64,000 bases of DNA, from positions 372,001-436,000 of the forward strand of contig JAKSYS010000003.1 of NCBI GenBank assembly GCA_022925895.1. Reading direction: 5' to 3'. A model generated the notes under the pieces. It ran no database searches. It was given only the letters and a program-made list of their open reading frames with translations, and was not told the DNA's origin. A program made the translations under genes and the position numbers. Positions 1-10,563 of the stretch are shown here, in pieces. Source of the stretch: Fragilaria crotonensis (taxonomy: Eukaryota > Bacillariophyta > Fragilariophyceae > Fragilariales > Fragilariaceae). The stretch's first letter is position 1, and every line of letters begins with the position of its first letter.

Positions 1-643
1 CAGTACCAGGTATCTCCTACTGGACTACAAGAACCTGAATACTCGAGTACAGAATACCTCAAATGTAATCGGAGTTTGATTTAAACGTTCGAACTTTTAA
101 GGGGACTACACATAGTGAAATACGTGTTATTTCACTATGTGTATATATCCTTGGACACGTCAGCACAAGAGTGCGAGAGCTATGACTGCAAGCCTTTTAC
201 TGGATACTACATTCACAGGGCAGTACCGGTAGATCATACCTGTACTCCAGTGCCCTGAGTATTGTACTCAAGGGTTCTTGTACTACTTGTACAAGTACGA
301 GTACTCGTGCACTGGCAGCATACCCGAAGAACATGAATGTGTGCAAATGAGAAATGACTATGACCTCCTGGAAATAATGACAAGCTACGTGTCGGACCGA
401 GTGGTGGTAGGTTGTGTCCAATCAAATGCATATTCAGGACTGTTCCTGCTACCTGGTACTCCGATTTAATAGAGAGTACTCCGAGTACCAGGTACAAGTA
501 CTACACATACAGTTATCATCGGATGTATCATACCGTGCAACATCGTTGTTATCAGTGCCTTTCTTTCATTTCCTGCGATCGCGATTAGACTCACCTTTTA
601 AGTCACTACTACTACCTGATCCAATTCGTTCGCGCCAATCAAG
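1..643. other. Intergenic, GTAC-rich, with one perfect hairpin
   Basis: No convincing gene is visible. The stretch is dense in short words around GTAC (for example near 228-310 and 470-510). A perfect inverted repeat lies at 107-143 and is listed separately. The last part is the upstream region of the MOG1-like gene. Confidence 0.6.
107..143. repeat. Perfect 16-bp inverted repeat (hairpin)
   Basis: The left arm at 107-122 is the exact reverse complement of the right arm TATTTCACTATGTGTA at 128-143, around a 5-nt loop. It could be a cruciform, a transcript hairpin or a relic of a small inverted-repeat element. Its function is unknown. Confidence 0.85.
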
Positions 644-1219
644 ATGACTGGATTCAAAACAACACCCTTCTACAGCGAAGTCATTGATGGTGGAGCCATT
701 ACTTGCGACTTGCCCGTTGATTGGAAGGACGTGAGTGAGATCCGCCAGGTTCCGGACCACCAAGAGGTGTTCGTTGGTCCTGGCGATGACGACCCGTGCT
801 TTATCATTGAAATCCTAGAATATCAAGATTCCGTGCCTGATGAGGAGGCTGCCAAGTATTTCTTCGACGATTTGGCAGCTTCGAATGGATCCTCGAAGAC
901 CAGTTTCTTCGACCAACCTCCGGTTGCTCCAGCCGATGGGTCAGCCCCACTAAACATGTTTGTCGGCGTTGGCATGCAACGCTTCGGCAGAGGACGAGAC
1001 CGAAATGGTAATGTTGGCAACCCGCAACCCAATCAAGATGACGTAGATGTCGAGATTGAACTTTGCGTTGTACGATTACGGCACGTCGAGACTGACTTGC
1101 TTTTGACCATGTCGCGTACCAAGGGGCGATTCGCTGCGGATACCCAGCAACTGAGCGAAGAGTTTCGACGAGTATTATCAACGATACAGATATTGGATTG
1201 GGACTTGTTTGGTGCGTGA
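644..1219 (+). CDS. MOG1: MOG1/RANGRF-like Ran guanine nucleotide release factor
   Basis: Single-exon, 191-residue protein. It matches the Mog1/PsbP-like fold family: an opening FYSEVIDGGAITCDLPVDW that is typical of Mog1, then VPDHQEVFVG. Next comes an acidic strand and loop region, and a C-terminal part with ELCVVRLRHVETDLLLTMS. Known Mog1 proteins bind the small GTPase Ran in the nucleus, promote nucleotide release and support nuclear protein import. The length is close to the family norm of about 190. The gene is convergent with the F-box/cytochrome b5 gene, whose stop codon lies only 34 bp away. The start is the first ATG of the frame and is followed directly by the conserved opening. 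Family assignment is confident; Ran binding is inferred from the family. Confidence 0.88.
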   Translation: MTGFKTTPFYSEVIDGGAITCDLPVDWKDVSEIRQVPDHQEVFVGPGDDDPCFIIEILEYQDSVPDEEAAKYFFDDLAASNGSSKTSFFDQPPVAPADGSAPLNMFVGVGMQRFGRGRDRNGNVGNPQPNQDDVDVEIELCVVRLRHVETDLLLTMSRTKGRFAADTQQLSEEFRRVLSTIQILDWDLFGA

Positions 1220-1253
1220 GTTAAGTAGAACTATTATTGAGGAGAAGAAAAAG

Positions 1254-2579
1254 TTAATCGGAGAGGAACTGGTTATTCAGCATTGCATCAATGCTCCATG
1301 CCTTCCATTTGCGATCAAATGCGTCGTAGTATACATTCACTTCTTGCAGAATAGTGAGTGGCAAAACATATAGGAAATCTCGTCGAGCTTGGCGCTCTCC
1401 GTTTTCCAAGTGCTTCCGAATCCTCAGCAATGTCGCTGGTCGTCGGGGGTATCGACTGAATGGAATTGTTCTCAGGCTATCACGCACTTCAGATGCTTTA
1501 CGCACTCCAAATCCATGTTCATCATGACAGGAGAGATCGACCACGGCGCATAATGCCATTGCTCGCCTTCGAGCCGCCATGGAGTGGGCAATGTCTTCAA
1601 AGTGACGAGTGGCTTCCCGTCCAGCATGGATTTGAATCGTTTCGGGTGATCCAGGATGTATATCTAAGAATGCCGTTATGTCATAAATGTTCCCGTGCAG
1701 ACCAACCAAACAATCGTGAATCGAATTGTGCCCAGCAATAAGGTAGTTGATGTATGTTTGCCCAAATTCGAAATATAGTTGCTCGTCCAGGGGTCGGTCT
1801 TTGCATCGACTTCGTTTGCGAGCCTCGACACCAACTTCCCAAGACTGCACCAGCCATGCATAATCTCGAAACCAAAGCACCTTCCACAAGTGTTGACAAA
1901 TGACATTTTCTTCCGAATGCACCATTGCGTTGCATTCCTTATTGCAGCAAGCAAAAGTTGTAATATCTTTGGGATGTAAAAATGAAAACACGTGCAAGAG
2001 AAGATCCGTCGATAATTCATTTGAAAGAGCTGACGGCCGCGCCGTTACATGCCGCCCGTGGAAGTCTGCCAGCGATGTGAGCCACATGCGAGTCCACAAC
2101 GAGACAATGGCCGACCAAAACGGTTCTCCCGACAGCGACAATCCTGCCCCTTCCAACAATTCTTCCGACATTTGATCTGTCCACCGTTCGGTCTTTGGTA
2201 CACGACGAACCCGTTCCTTAGACTTCGCGACACTAGCCCACACACATCGCAACAGTTCTATCAAGGGCCTTCCGGAACCCCATTTACCAGCGCCCTCGAG
2301 CAAGTCGTCGGCCCATTGTTCGCGTCGTTCAAGGTCAACATGCCGTGTCGGACTTGCAGATGCCTTTATCGATGTCGGTGCTGTGTCATTATCTTGCTGT
2401 TTGTGAAAGACTCGATTGCAACTCATTTCCCGACGAAATATAGTAACGGCGCTCAGAACCACAACAAGAATGATTTGTGAAACGTAAACTCGAACGTACG
2501 AAACCAACGTTAGAGTGATGACATTGATATCGCTCCCGTGTCCATCGGTGAGAGGGCGGACGAGCCAACGAATAATCAT
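1254..2579 (-). CDS. F-box protein with cytochrome b5-like haem-binding domain and N-terminal membrane segment
   Basis: Single exon, 441 residues, starting at the ATG at 2579. Near the N-terminus (about residues 20-47) lies a long hydrophobic stretch rich in V, L and I, probably a membrane anchor. An F-box follows at about 185-230 (LSTDLLLHVFSFLHPKDITT). A cytochrome b5-like domain follows at about 315-365 (LVGLHGNIYDITAFLDIHPG, then a second His in TRHFEDIAHS). The HPG motif and the later His are the two expected axial haem ligands. F-box proteins recruit substrates to SCF ubiquitin ligases; b5 domains carry electrons or bind haem or steroids. The combination suggests a haem- or redox-linked ubiquitin ligase adaptor on a membrane, but that is inference. 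A short hydrophilic tail follows. Confidence 0.82.
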   Translation of the reverse strand: MIIRWLVRPLTDGHGSDINVITLTLVSYVRVYVSQIILVVVLSAVTIFRREMSCNRVFHKQQDNDTAPTSIKASASPTRHVDLERREQWADDLLEGAGKWGSGRPLIELLRCVWASVAKSKERVRRVPKTERWTDQMSEELLEGAGLSLSGEPFWSAIVSLWTRMWLTSLADFHGRHVTARPSALSNELSTDLLLHVFSFLHPKDITTFACCNKECNAMVHSEENVICQHLWKVLWFRDYAWLVQSWEVGVEARKRSRCKDRPLDEQLYFEFGQTYINYLIAGHNSIHDCLVGLHGNIYDITAFLDIHPGSPETIQIHAGREATRHFEDIAHSMAARRRAMALCAVVDLSCHDEHGFGVRKASEVRDSLRTIPFSRYPRRPATLLRIRKHLENGERQARRDFLYVLPLTILQEVNVYYDAFDRKWKAWSIDAMLNNQFLSD

Positions 2580-3228
2580 AACGATATGTCAAAATTATCT
2601 TGTTTGAAAACCTGTCCTGCCGCTTGTGTGTTGCAATACAATGGTGGTGGTCCAGAAGATTGCGATGACTAAGCAATAGACTGGTATTCGTCCATGAGCC
2701 CAATATTGTGTTCCATCGAGCGGATACCAAAAAGGATAGCGACGCGACGGTTTGCGACAGGGGTTTGCGATGCAGGAAATTGAAATCTGACAGATGTCGT
2801 CCTACTTTCCTTTTCGGAGTATGATACTAAACGTACTACAACGTACCGGTAGCTACTACGAGCTACTAGAGTACATAGGCATACTCCGAGTAGCAGTTAA
2901 CTACTGACGTAGAACTTGTACCAGGTACTGCTATGGCTTGTTTCACCATGAGGCAATATATGGTAGGAGCACGTAGACTCAGTATTCTAAAATTTTAGTT
3001 GAACTGAGAAACTGCCTCCAATCCTCCGGCAGTCTCCTCAAAATAGAACAAGAATTCGGTATGATCCATAAATCTATATCTTCGACAATCTGTTTCATTC
3101 GCATCTATTTGCACTACGAGGCCGAAACGATGAAGAAGCAACGAGAATAATTGAAGGTGAGCTGCACGTTGAACAGATTCGTCTTTATCGGTCTTGCATT
3201 TCCGAAAGTACCGATAGCGTCTCAGACG
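2580..3228. other. Intergenic, GTAC-rich
   Basis: This lies between the F-box/cytochrome b5 start and the transposase relic. GTAC-centred words cluster at 2820-2935. No gene, tRNA or clear transposon terminus was seen. Confidence 0.5.
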
Positions 3229-6200
3229 TTATACTCCTGCTGCTGGCGTTTCATTCTTTGCTGCCATCAGAACAACGTCCTCTATTGCAGGCGAGACAAA
3301 GCTTTGCACAAAGCCAGCATCAAAGTCAACTACAGCTCGGTGGGTTTTGAATTCCTTCCTGACGCGTTCAATCCGAGGCAAGGTGAGTGCTGTAGGAATA
3401 CTGTCCTCGCAACTGTTCAGGTTTTGTTGATGAAGGACAAAGTATGCACATATGTATGATCGTGCCCGTCGTGAAAGCTTTCGCACTGTCACTGTTTTGA
3501 GGACATCTCTGCTTGTACATTCTTTCACTAACGCCTTGAAAGATGTCTTTCCCTTTAGAATCCAGTGGCATTTTGCGGTAGACACTCTTCGACACCCCCA
3601 ACTGTATTCAATTCCCTCGCCGGCCATTTCGGCGTGGAACTTTGGAGTGATGAGGACCGAAACTCCAAGTGCATGTCCCACATGCTGCAACGCTGTCATC
3701 TCTTCAGCAAAGTCAAGACACGATGCCATCAGATATTTTAAGCTCCAATTTTCGGCATCCTCCATATCTTCACCATCATTCTTGTCCTTCGCAATATCCA
3801 TTGTATACTTGTCAATATTGCCTTCATCTATCCATCCTCGCTCCCAAAGGACTTGCATGAGACCTTTCGGCTGGCCTAACCAACCTTTTTCTCCCTTGTC
3901 CTTTCCACTTTTGGATCCAAATTGTTATCCCTTGCAATCTGTTGTAATTCGGTCAGGCGATATTGGCGGCGATTGCTCAAGATATTGAGTGGAGCGAGCT
4001 CCGATTTGAGTTCAGCGATGGTTTTGTTTCGCATTCGCGGAATGCCTGCCGGAGATGGGAGTATGCGGTCATCACGGTTAAGTTCCCGTTCTTGTGGTGA
4101 CATCCAGAATGGACCATCATCCTCCGAGGTAAACACAAAAGATTGTGTGTCGCCAACGTTTAAGGTTCGTGCAGCATGCATCCCGAGGTACCCATCGTGT
4201 TCCTTTATTTTTGACTCACGCATTATTGGTTGTGCTCCTCCATAGCTTCTATTCATACTGTAAGCATCTAGACCGCCCGTCAATTTCTTTGAATGTCCCT
4301 GCGAATGATCAAACAGAAAAACGAAGTCAAATTGGGGGTATATAACTTTGATGCAGTCGACGCAGTCCTCAAACTGCATGCTCATGTGATTGTAAGTCCA
4401 ATACCCTTCGTTGTTTGCTCCCAATTCGAAACTCACAACAAATGGCGATTCTTCCAGGTCTTTCTTGGACACTTGGCCATGAACTGCAATCGCTGCATCA
4501 AGGTCAACATAGTTATGACCACGACGAGTCTCATTTATTTCTTCCATCTGAATCCGACTGATCGGAACTCCGAATCCGGTTTCACGCGATTGAATTGCGG
4601 AGAGCATGAGGCTCATTCCGTCCGTCTTTGGCAAAAGTGGACGTTGACCTAGTGGCCCAACCCATTGGCGTGATTTGAGCAGAAACTGGTTGAACACGCT
4701 TTCATCTTGGCCGAAGATCATCAGTGGTTTCAGACCTAGCGGCTTGCGAACGCTGAGGTTCCCTCCAAACATACCAAAGCCCATTTCCTCCGCAACCGAA
4801 TGAAGAAAATCAAAATCGTCCACGTGGAATTCAATCATTTCTTTGCCCGAAGGCTGCTCTTGGTAAGAATATCCTTGACCTCCGACGTCGTCTGAAATTC
4901 TTTTCTCTGACTTCCACTTTTCCACAGTTTCTCTTCTCACTTGAATCCATCGATGGGTTCGAGGTTCAAGCTTCGATAGGTATTTCGTGCAGAACTCGTT
5001 CCGGTGGAATACGACATTGGGTCTCTCATGCCCATCAACAAAGAAGGATTTCTTGCGACTGTCGTAATGAAAGCCGAGACGTCGAAGCCATCGCCAGGTT
5101 GTCGTCAATGAGATAGGAGAATCTAGATACGTCTGAAGGAGTGGGCAGCAGTCTTTAATTGTAGTACTAGATTCACCGTTCTCGTTTGTTGCATTCTCCT
5201 CCGTGTCATCGTCATTCACCTGCGAACAATAGTTAGGAATTATCTTAGTGATCAGCTCGTTACGTGCCGATTCCACTGTTAGGTCAGCAAGGCTTCCAAT
5301 ACAGTAGTCAATCCATGGTAATGTGATTTCTTCACGGAAGTACTCTAGAAGATCAGGGAGTGGTTTCTTTTGTTTATGTATCTTCGGGTCTGGTAACGGA
5401 AAGTGCTCGCGATTCGCTCGCAGTAGGATATTCCAGCCTGCAACTGTAAGCTTGCTGGTTGCGGCTTCAATGCCCATCCTATTGCTATCATAGACAGCCT
5501 GGGAGCAGCAATCTTCTACCCACCGAGCAGAGTTCATCTCCTCCAAGGCCATGATATATGCTAAGCAAAGAATGGAGCATCGCTGTCGTATTATGAAGAT
5601 ATCATACGGAGAACAGAGATTGTCTACATCATGCTTATCAATGAGGTCTCTCCACCCGTCAGGACTTCTATTGACTTGCTGCAGCCTTTCTATACGTTGC
5701 TGAAGAACATCAACAACGCTTCGGTTGTCGGTTGAGCTCCCAAGGAAGAGCTTTTTTGCCTCCGGACTGTCCCAGTAGCTCTCTACCGAGATAATTGCCG
5801 AATCAGATCCAGAAGCAAGTTGAGAAGCCTTTGCTTTCTTCTGACTACCAGGAGATTGTGCCGCAACAGCTGCACCTGCTTCAGCTTTCCTCTTTGCTCG
5901 ATTGGATATGAATTTCCGTCGTCAGATCCACAATTTCCGATGAACCACGTGCCACACTATAGCGATCATTTATTCCTGCGTCTTGCAACAGAGACAAGAA
6001 ACATTTCTTTCCATCTGGCGGACGTTCGACCAATCCTCCGGGATCTGTTACGTAGTATCCCCAGATCTTTCGTTTTGGATTGCCGAAGATATCAAGGCCT
6101 TTGGCTGACCTCCGGAATCGGCCAGTATCATTCAATTCTGTGAAGTCATCAAGTGTTGCGCCTTCGCATGATGAAATTGCTTTGTTCAACATGCCTCTAT

Positions 6201-6339
6201 CGAATCCAAGGGCCTTGAGAGTTGGAAACTGGGCATTGATTGCACGGAAATAGAGTTCGTCTGACAGCCATTTGTCTCGGTATCGTTGTTGCTTGGTGAT
6301 TTCAAGCCAACACTGATAATACGTTGCGAGCGTCTTCAT
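3229..6339 (-). mobile_element. Decayed DDE-superfamily DNA transposon (transposase relic)
   Basis: A minus-strand transposase of the DDE superfamily seen in fungi and stramenopiles (distant IS630/Tc1-mariner type) is spread over three overlapping frames. The first frame runs from 6339 to about 5900. The second, the largest, is open from about 5890 to 3876 (ATG at 5552, 558 codons). The third runs on to 3229. Catalytic signatures are present: GQDESVFNQF (Asp at residue 283 of the 558-codon frame), FVFLFDHSQGHS (Asp 415) and, in the third frame, HAEMAGEGIEYSWG with the expected Glu. A helix-turn-helix-like stretch, TTWRWLRRLGFHYD, lies near residue 152. Two apparent frameshifts (near 5.9 kb and near 3.9 kb) break the reading frame, so it is probably inactive. 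I could not find terminal inverted repeats or a target duplication. The element may extend beyond the coordinates given. Confidence 0.75.
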
Positions 6340-8479
6340 TATGTCTCAACTGCCGACCCTCGCAAGTTAAACTCTGCCTTGAAGTATATTATTGATCCAG
6401 TCGCAACAAAAGGCTCGGCAGTTACGAAGTGTAAGTTGGTGAAGTTGTCGTTACAATATCATGGTCCGAACAACTTTTTTTTGGTGTGGTTTCGATCGTC
6501 TTGTTTCGATGTGCGAGGCTGCCATCCCCTGGCATAAAACGAAGACGTCACGGATTTTGTACTGATCCTACACGAGTTGCACTATATTTTGCTACGAAGC
6601 GAAACAAGCCATACTCGCACCCAGCTGTCAGTCCTGTCATAGTACCAGGTACCAGTACCTGGTAGTGTGGGCTTCTGCAGGTTGTTCTCGGAGCTCCGAG
6701 GTGTCATGGTGTCATCTTGTCATCTGTTCGGCGTCAGCACTGCCAACCCGGATATAGCAATGTTGCGTTCTTGTCGACTAACAGAAGGAGGAGGGAGATG
6801 AAGATTGTGGCATCACTAATAGTAACTGAGAGGGGAGCAGGAAGCATGCTTGTGGTTCTTTGGGTGCTACTACTTGCAAAAGTGTATTGGGAAGGAGGGA
6901 TCAGGGCAAGCAAAGTTGTCAGGCGTTGGTAGCAGAGGCAACTGAGGACAGGCAGATGCCAGGTATGGTTTGTGGTGACACCAAGTGATCAGGCCTTTGC
7001 CTTGCTTCTATTTAAATATTATAGGAGTGAAGTGGCTGCAGTCTGGCGAGAAGCAGCTAAGAGTACGCTTATGAACGTACTGTTCTATACACCTGGCAAT
7101 ACCAATGAAGGAAGGAAAAAGGGATTAAGGTGAAATGCAGGGGTGGAGCTGGGAAGAAACTGCGTCATCAGAGGTTCAATCACCTTCACAACTTTATACA
7201 AACCATAGAGCCCGTTTTGTTGTGGCAGAGACACCAGTGGAGAAACAAATACTAGAATTTTTTGTTTGAATCAGAAGCATGCAAGAACAGAGAACTACTA
7301 TGATGATGTGGTGCAACAATATGAGGATATACTACTGGAGGGTTTACTCCTCATAATTGGTGGTGTCAGTTGAGGCATTTTGAGATTTGGACAATCGATA
7401 TGAACATTAAACACAATCAAGGTATCAAAACATAAAGAGTCACACAATACCAGCAAGAAAATGCTGGATGACTCTTAGATGATTCTGGATTACATGCCTC
7501 AAAACAACTCAGAATCCATATTATTTGGTGACAACTCACATGAAACATTTCAGCATTCTCCTCAATCAGCTGCATTAAACTTTGACGGCTATTGCTGCCT
7601 CCCAGTCAAGTCAAGAAGTGATGACATACTGCTGCCTCTGCTTTTCTTTTCACTCTTCTTCACCTCAATGGGAACAGGTTGTGCATGGGAATCTTCTGCT
7701 GATTCATTCATGGTAGTTCTGTACTATGCGCAAAACACTCCCATACGACTTTAAGACGTGAACACTGAAAAGTATGAAGAACCTGTGAATGAGATTTGCA
7801 GCATCCATCTTGCAATCTTGTCCTTGCGCCTTTCATCTTGATTGCAGCACCTATTAGTACTATTCTGTACTGCCACACTGCATCTGACTATCATGTGCTG
7901 GTGTGTCGCTATAGCTTCAGTATCATAGCTACTATCATAAATTGCGACCTAGTATGTACAGTACATGTAGTCTTAAAGCAGAGTACCTTTTGGAATCCAG
8001 CACTCACATCTAAATCTTGGCCTATTCCTTTCATCTCAACAGCACTTTTGCCGGTCCATATCAATAACAAAGGAGAAAGAGGTCCAGGTTCATTTACTCT
8101 TCCAAACAATTCCCATTTGATATGTACACTCGCCTCATGCTAGGATGACCCTTGCTGGTCATGACGAAGCACCTTTTTTGTCTTAAGATTGTCAATCAAG
8201 GTCATCCAACTGCTGCCTTGCAAATAAACCTGCTCCTCAGCAAGTGTCCGTAAAGGCCGGCCCTTGCTGTTGTTACACAAATCTTCATGATTGAATAATT
8301 GCACACCATCCGTGATGTATTGATGGAATGACAGGGTTTCTTCTTAGTAGTTATCTGTGAACATTTGCATTGTTTCTTAACACGTAAGTTGCAAAATAAG
8401 GTCTAAGTACAGTACTTATATGTAGGTGCACTATGAATGCTTGTGTTGTTGCTTTGCGGTGCTTTTATGCCTTGCAGAC
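6340..8479. other. Gene-free region, possibly old transposon debris
   Basis: No intact gene is visible. Base composition at about 7.0-8.4 kb differs from the GTAC-rich spacers and resembles the relic zone at 42-59 kb. On the minus strand at about 7572-7710 a 46-codon open stretch begins with Met and looks protein-like (it contains KKSRGSSMSSLLDLTGRQQ), but it ends at a stop codon. Another 66-codon minus-strand frame at 7909-8109 has no recognisable family. Both are more likely eroded mobile-element coding sequence than genes. Confidence 0.35.
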
Positions 8480-8749
8480 CTGGAGGTTCCGGAATTTCGG
8501 CTCTTTTACCTTTAAGTGTATAGTGGCTACGTATACAGTACTAATTCTACAACTTCGTTCATCACGCCGGACAAATATTCCACGTTCCATCACCCCTTCA
8601 AATGTCCGGATCATTAGGTACATTAATTGCATGACGTGACAAATTTTGAGCTTTAAGTAAAGAACTTGAGCTTAGACTTTGCGACAATGGAATCGACGTC
8701 TTATCAAATCCTACTTAAGGATATAAGACATTTGAAGTGTCGGCAGCCA

Positions 8750-8810
8750 TTGTCTCAAGAGCCGCTGGCTCAAGAGCCATTGTCTCAAGAGCCGCTGGCT
8801 CAAGAGCCAA
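8750..8810. repeat. Tandem array of a 15-16 bp CTCAAGAGCC repeat, left copy
   Basis: Four tandem units alternate between TGTCTCAAGAGCCGC and TGGCTCAAGAGCCA. The core GGCTCAAGAGCC is nearly palindromic (GGCTC-AA-GAGCC). A second array in the same orientation lies at 9041-9102 in the same element. Confidence 0.85.
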
Positions 8811-9040
8811 CGGCTGAACAACAGCCCCCGACGAAGTCAAACTCAAGAACACACTTTTTTGTGTGTCATAGAGCTTGTCATTCGCTCAATGTATTCTCTT
8901 CATACTTGAATATTGTTTCGCCGATGCTTACAGAAAATGCTATATAGCAACCATAGATGACCTGTCATTTCTTTCGTTCCCCGTTTGGCGAGTTCTCATT
9001 TAAGGAAAACACGTTCCTCGACTAGTTCGACGAAGTAAAC

Positions 9041-9102
9041 TGGCTCTTGAGCCAGTGGCTCAAGAGCCAATGACTCAAGAGCCTCTGGCTCAAGAGCCAA
9101 CG
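9041..9102. repeat. Tandem array of the CTCAAGAGCC repeat, right copy
   Basis: Four units, the first with the core inverted (TGGCTCTTGAGCCAG), followed by TGGCTCAAGAGCCAA, TGACTCAAGAGCCTC and TGGCTCAAGAGCCAA. Together with the array at 8750-8810 it resembles the subterminal repeats that transposases bind in some DNA transposons. Confidence 0.85.
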
Positions 9103-9353
9103 TCTTTTCCAAATATCCCTACATAGTACTAGGGTTCATCCAAGACATTGAATCGATGTCGTACTTGTCATAACAAACGATGTTAACAAAGTTCCAAAAC
9201 TTAAGCACGGTTTTTATTATTGTGGTTCAACAGAAGACATTCTATCATTTTGAAACGTGGAATTATTTAGGTGTTCGTTGAACATATTTCTGGTAGAAAA
9301 TCTGCGTGAAAGGTATGAGACACATAAAAGAGCCGAAATTCCGGAACCTCCTG

Positions 9354-9960
9354 GATTTTGCATTGAGGGACGCGCGCTGCACTTGAGGCAGTACCATTTT
9401 ACAGTGTACTCGAGTACCAGGTATAACGTAAATGTACATGACAAAAAACTCTGTGCATACACAGTGCGTATGAACATACTGAGTGGCAACGAGGACTCGA
9501 GTACAAGTACTCTTGGATGTGAATTGTATTGTACTGGAGTACTACAGTATCCGATACAAGTATCCCAGTATCCCCGTTGGCGAGTAATCTGCGATCCCGC
9601 GAACAGCACACGGTTAAAGATTTTTAGATGAGGTGAATCGAAGATTGTCCTGTAGGTATCATACAACACGTCTCATATCTCATATCTCATATCATGCCAG
9701 CATTCTATGCATACCTGGTAGTAATACTCAAGTGCATGATGCGCCAATTGTATATGAATATATGACATAGAGAATAGAGAGTAGAGAGCATGATAGGTCT
9801 ACTCTCTACTCCATTTGGTTCCTGGTCCTGGTGTACCACAGTACAACAGAAGAGCGTATGCTGATTGCTGATACAACAAAGTCGCCAGGGTGCGGAACAT
9901 CGGACTTCGCAGCAAAACTCCACGTGTGTCCAGTGTCCAGACTTCAGACTTCAGACTTCA
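9354..9960. other. Intergenic, GTAC-rich
   Basis: Short GTAC-centred and pyrimidine-rich words fill the stretch between two small elements. A triplicated ACTTCAG runs up to 9960. No gene is supported. Confidence 0.5.
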
Positions 9961-10563
9961 GGAAGGTCCGGCCAAAACAAGTTCTAGCCGTTAAGCTGCG
10001 TTACCGGAGTAATTTCCACGAACGCTGGCTTCCAATAACGTCTGTTGCGATATTTGTAGCTGGAACGGTTGATCCAAACGAGCCGGCAAGGTATTCTTAT
10101 GCTAAGTGGAATTCCACTTACCGTAAGTGGAATTCCACTTACCGTAAGTGAAATTCCACTTATCGTAAGTGAAATTCCACTTACCGTAAGTGGAATTCCA
10201 CTGACCGTAAGTGAAATTTCACTTACGAGAAATGTCTTCATACTGATTTGCGTAGGCGACACGTATCTCTTTCGGATTGTGAGTAAGTGAAATTCCACTT
10301 ACCGTAAGTGGAATTCCACTTACGGTAAGTGGAATTTCACTTACGATAAGTGGAATTTCACTTACCGTAAGTGGAATTTCACTTACCGTAAGTGGAATTT
10401 CACTTACCGTAAGTGGAATTTCACTGATTAGGATCCACATGATAAGCGCGCCGGCCTTGCTTTTTTCTGTTGAAAACCACGCAGCGTGGGAACGATACTC
10501 TTACTATGATGTGTCACGTGTTCTCGGATTTTCCACGATTCCGACGGTGCGGCCGGACCTTCC
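9961..10563. mobile_element. Inverted-repeat element (GGAAGGTCCGGCC ends) carrying a foldback array
   Basis: GGAAGGTCCGGCC at 9961-9973 and its exact reverse complement at 10551-10563 bound a 603-bp segment with no coding capacity. Inside is a large foldback array of palindromic units (10102-10426). The 13-bp ends are short, so the boundary is likely but not proven. No target duplication was seen. A similar AGGTCCGG pair about 95 bp apart occurs at 41802-41898. Confidence 0.5.
10102..10426. repeat. Foldback array of about 21-bp palindromic units
   Basis: Units of the type GTAAGTGGAATTCCACTTAC repeat about six times at 10102-10228 and about seven times at 10283-10426, separated by a 54-bp spacer. 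Most units in the left arm read GTAAGTGAAATTCCAC, while those in the right arm read GTGGAATTTCACTTAC. The right arm is therefore an inverted copy of the left, down to the matching variant CACTTATCGTAAGTGAAAT. The array is palindromic at two scales: within each unit, and as one hairpin with arms of about 130 bp. The peptide repeats it encodes in both strands are artefacts of this structure. Confidence 0.9.

Larger units (their letters stand above)
8480..9353. mobile_element. Non-autonomous inverted-repeat element (TIR begins CTGGAGGTTCCGGAATT)
   Basis: The left end at 8480 (CTGGAGGTTCCGGAATTTC) and the right end, read on the minus strand from 9353 (CAGGAGGTTCCGGAATTTC), form inverted repeats. 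They match for about 28 of 29 bases, continuing into GGCTCTTTTA on both sides. The interior is about 870 bp, has no transposase, and carries two arrays of a short CTCAAGAGCC repeat (listed separately). No clear target-site duplication is visible. A second element with the same terminal core lies at 18921-19855. It is best described as a MITE-like non-autonomous DNA transposon of unassigned superfamily. Confidence 0.72.

Noticed and set aside
7909-8109. Possible small gene on the minus strand
   Set aside because: No homologous family, no start context, and no neighbouring coding signal. It is probably mobile-element debris.
8666-8947. 93-codon frame with QEPLAQEPLSQEP repeats
   Set aside because: It translates the CTCAAGAGCC repeat array inside a non-autonomous element. 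It has no domain.
9984-10440. Reading frames on both strands with LTVSGIPL-type peptide repeats
   Set aside because: They are forced by the palindromic DNA units of the foldback array and occur on both strands. There is no sign of a gene.
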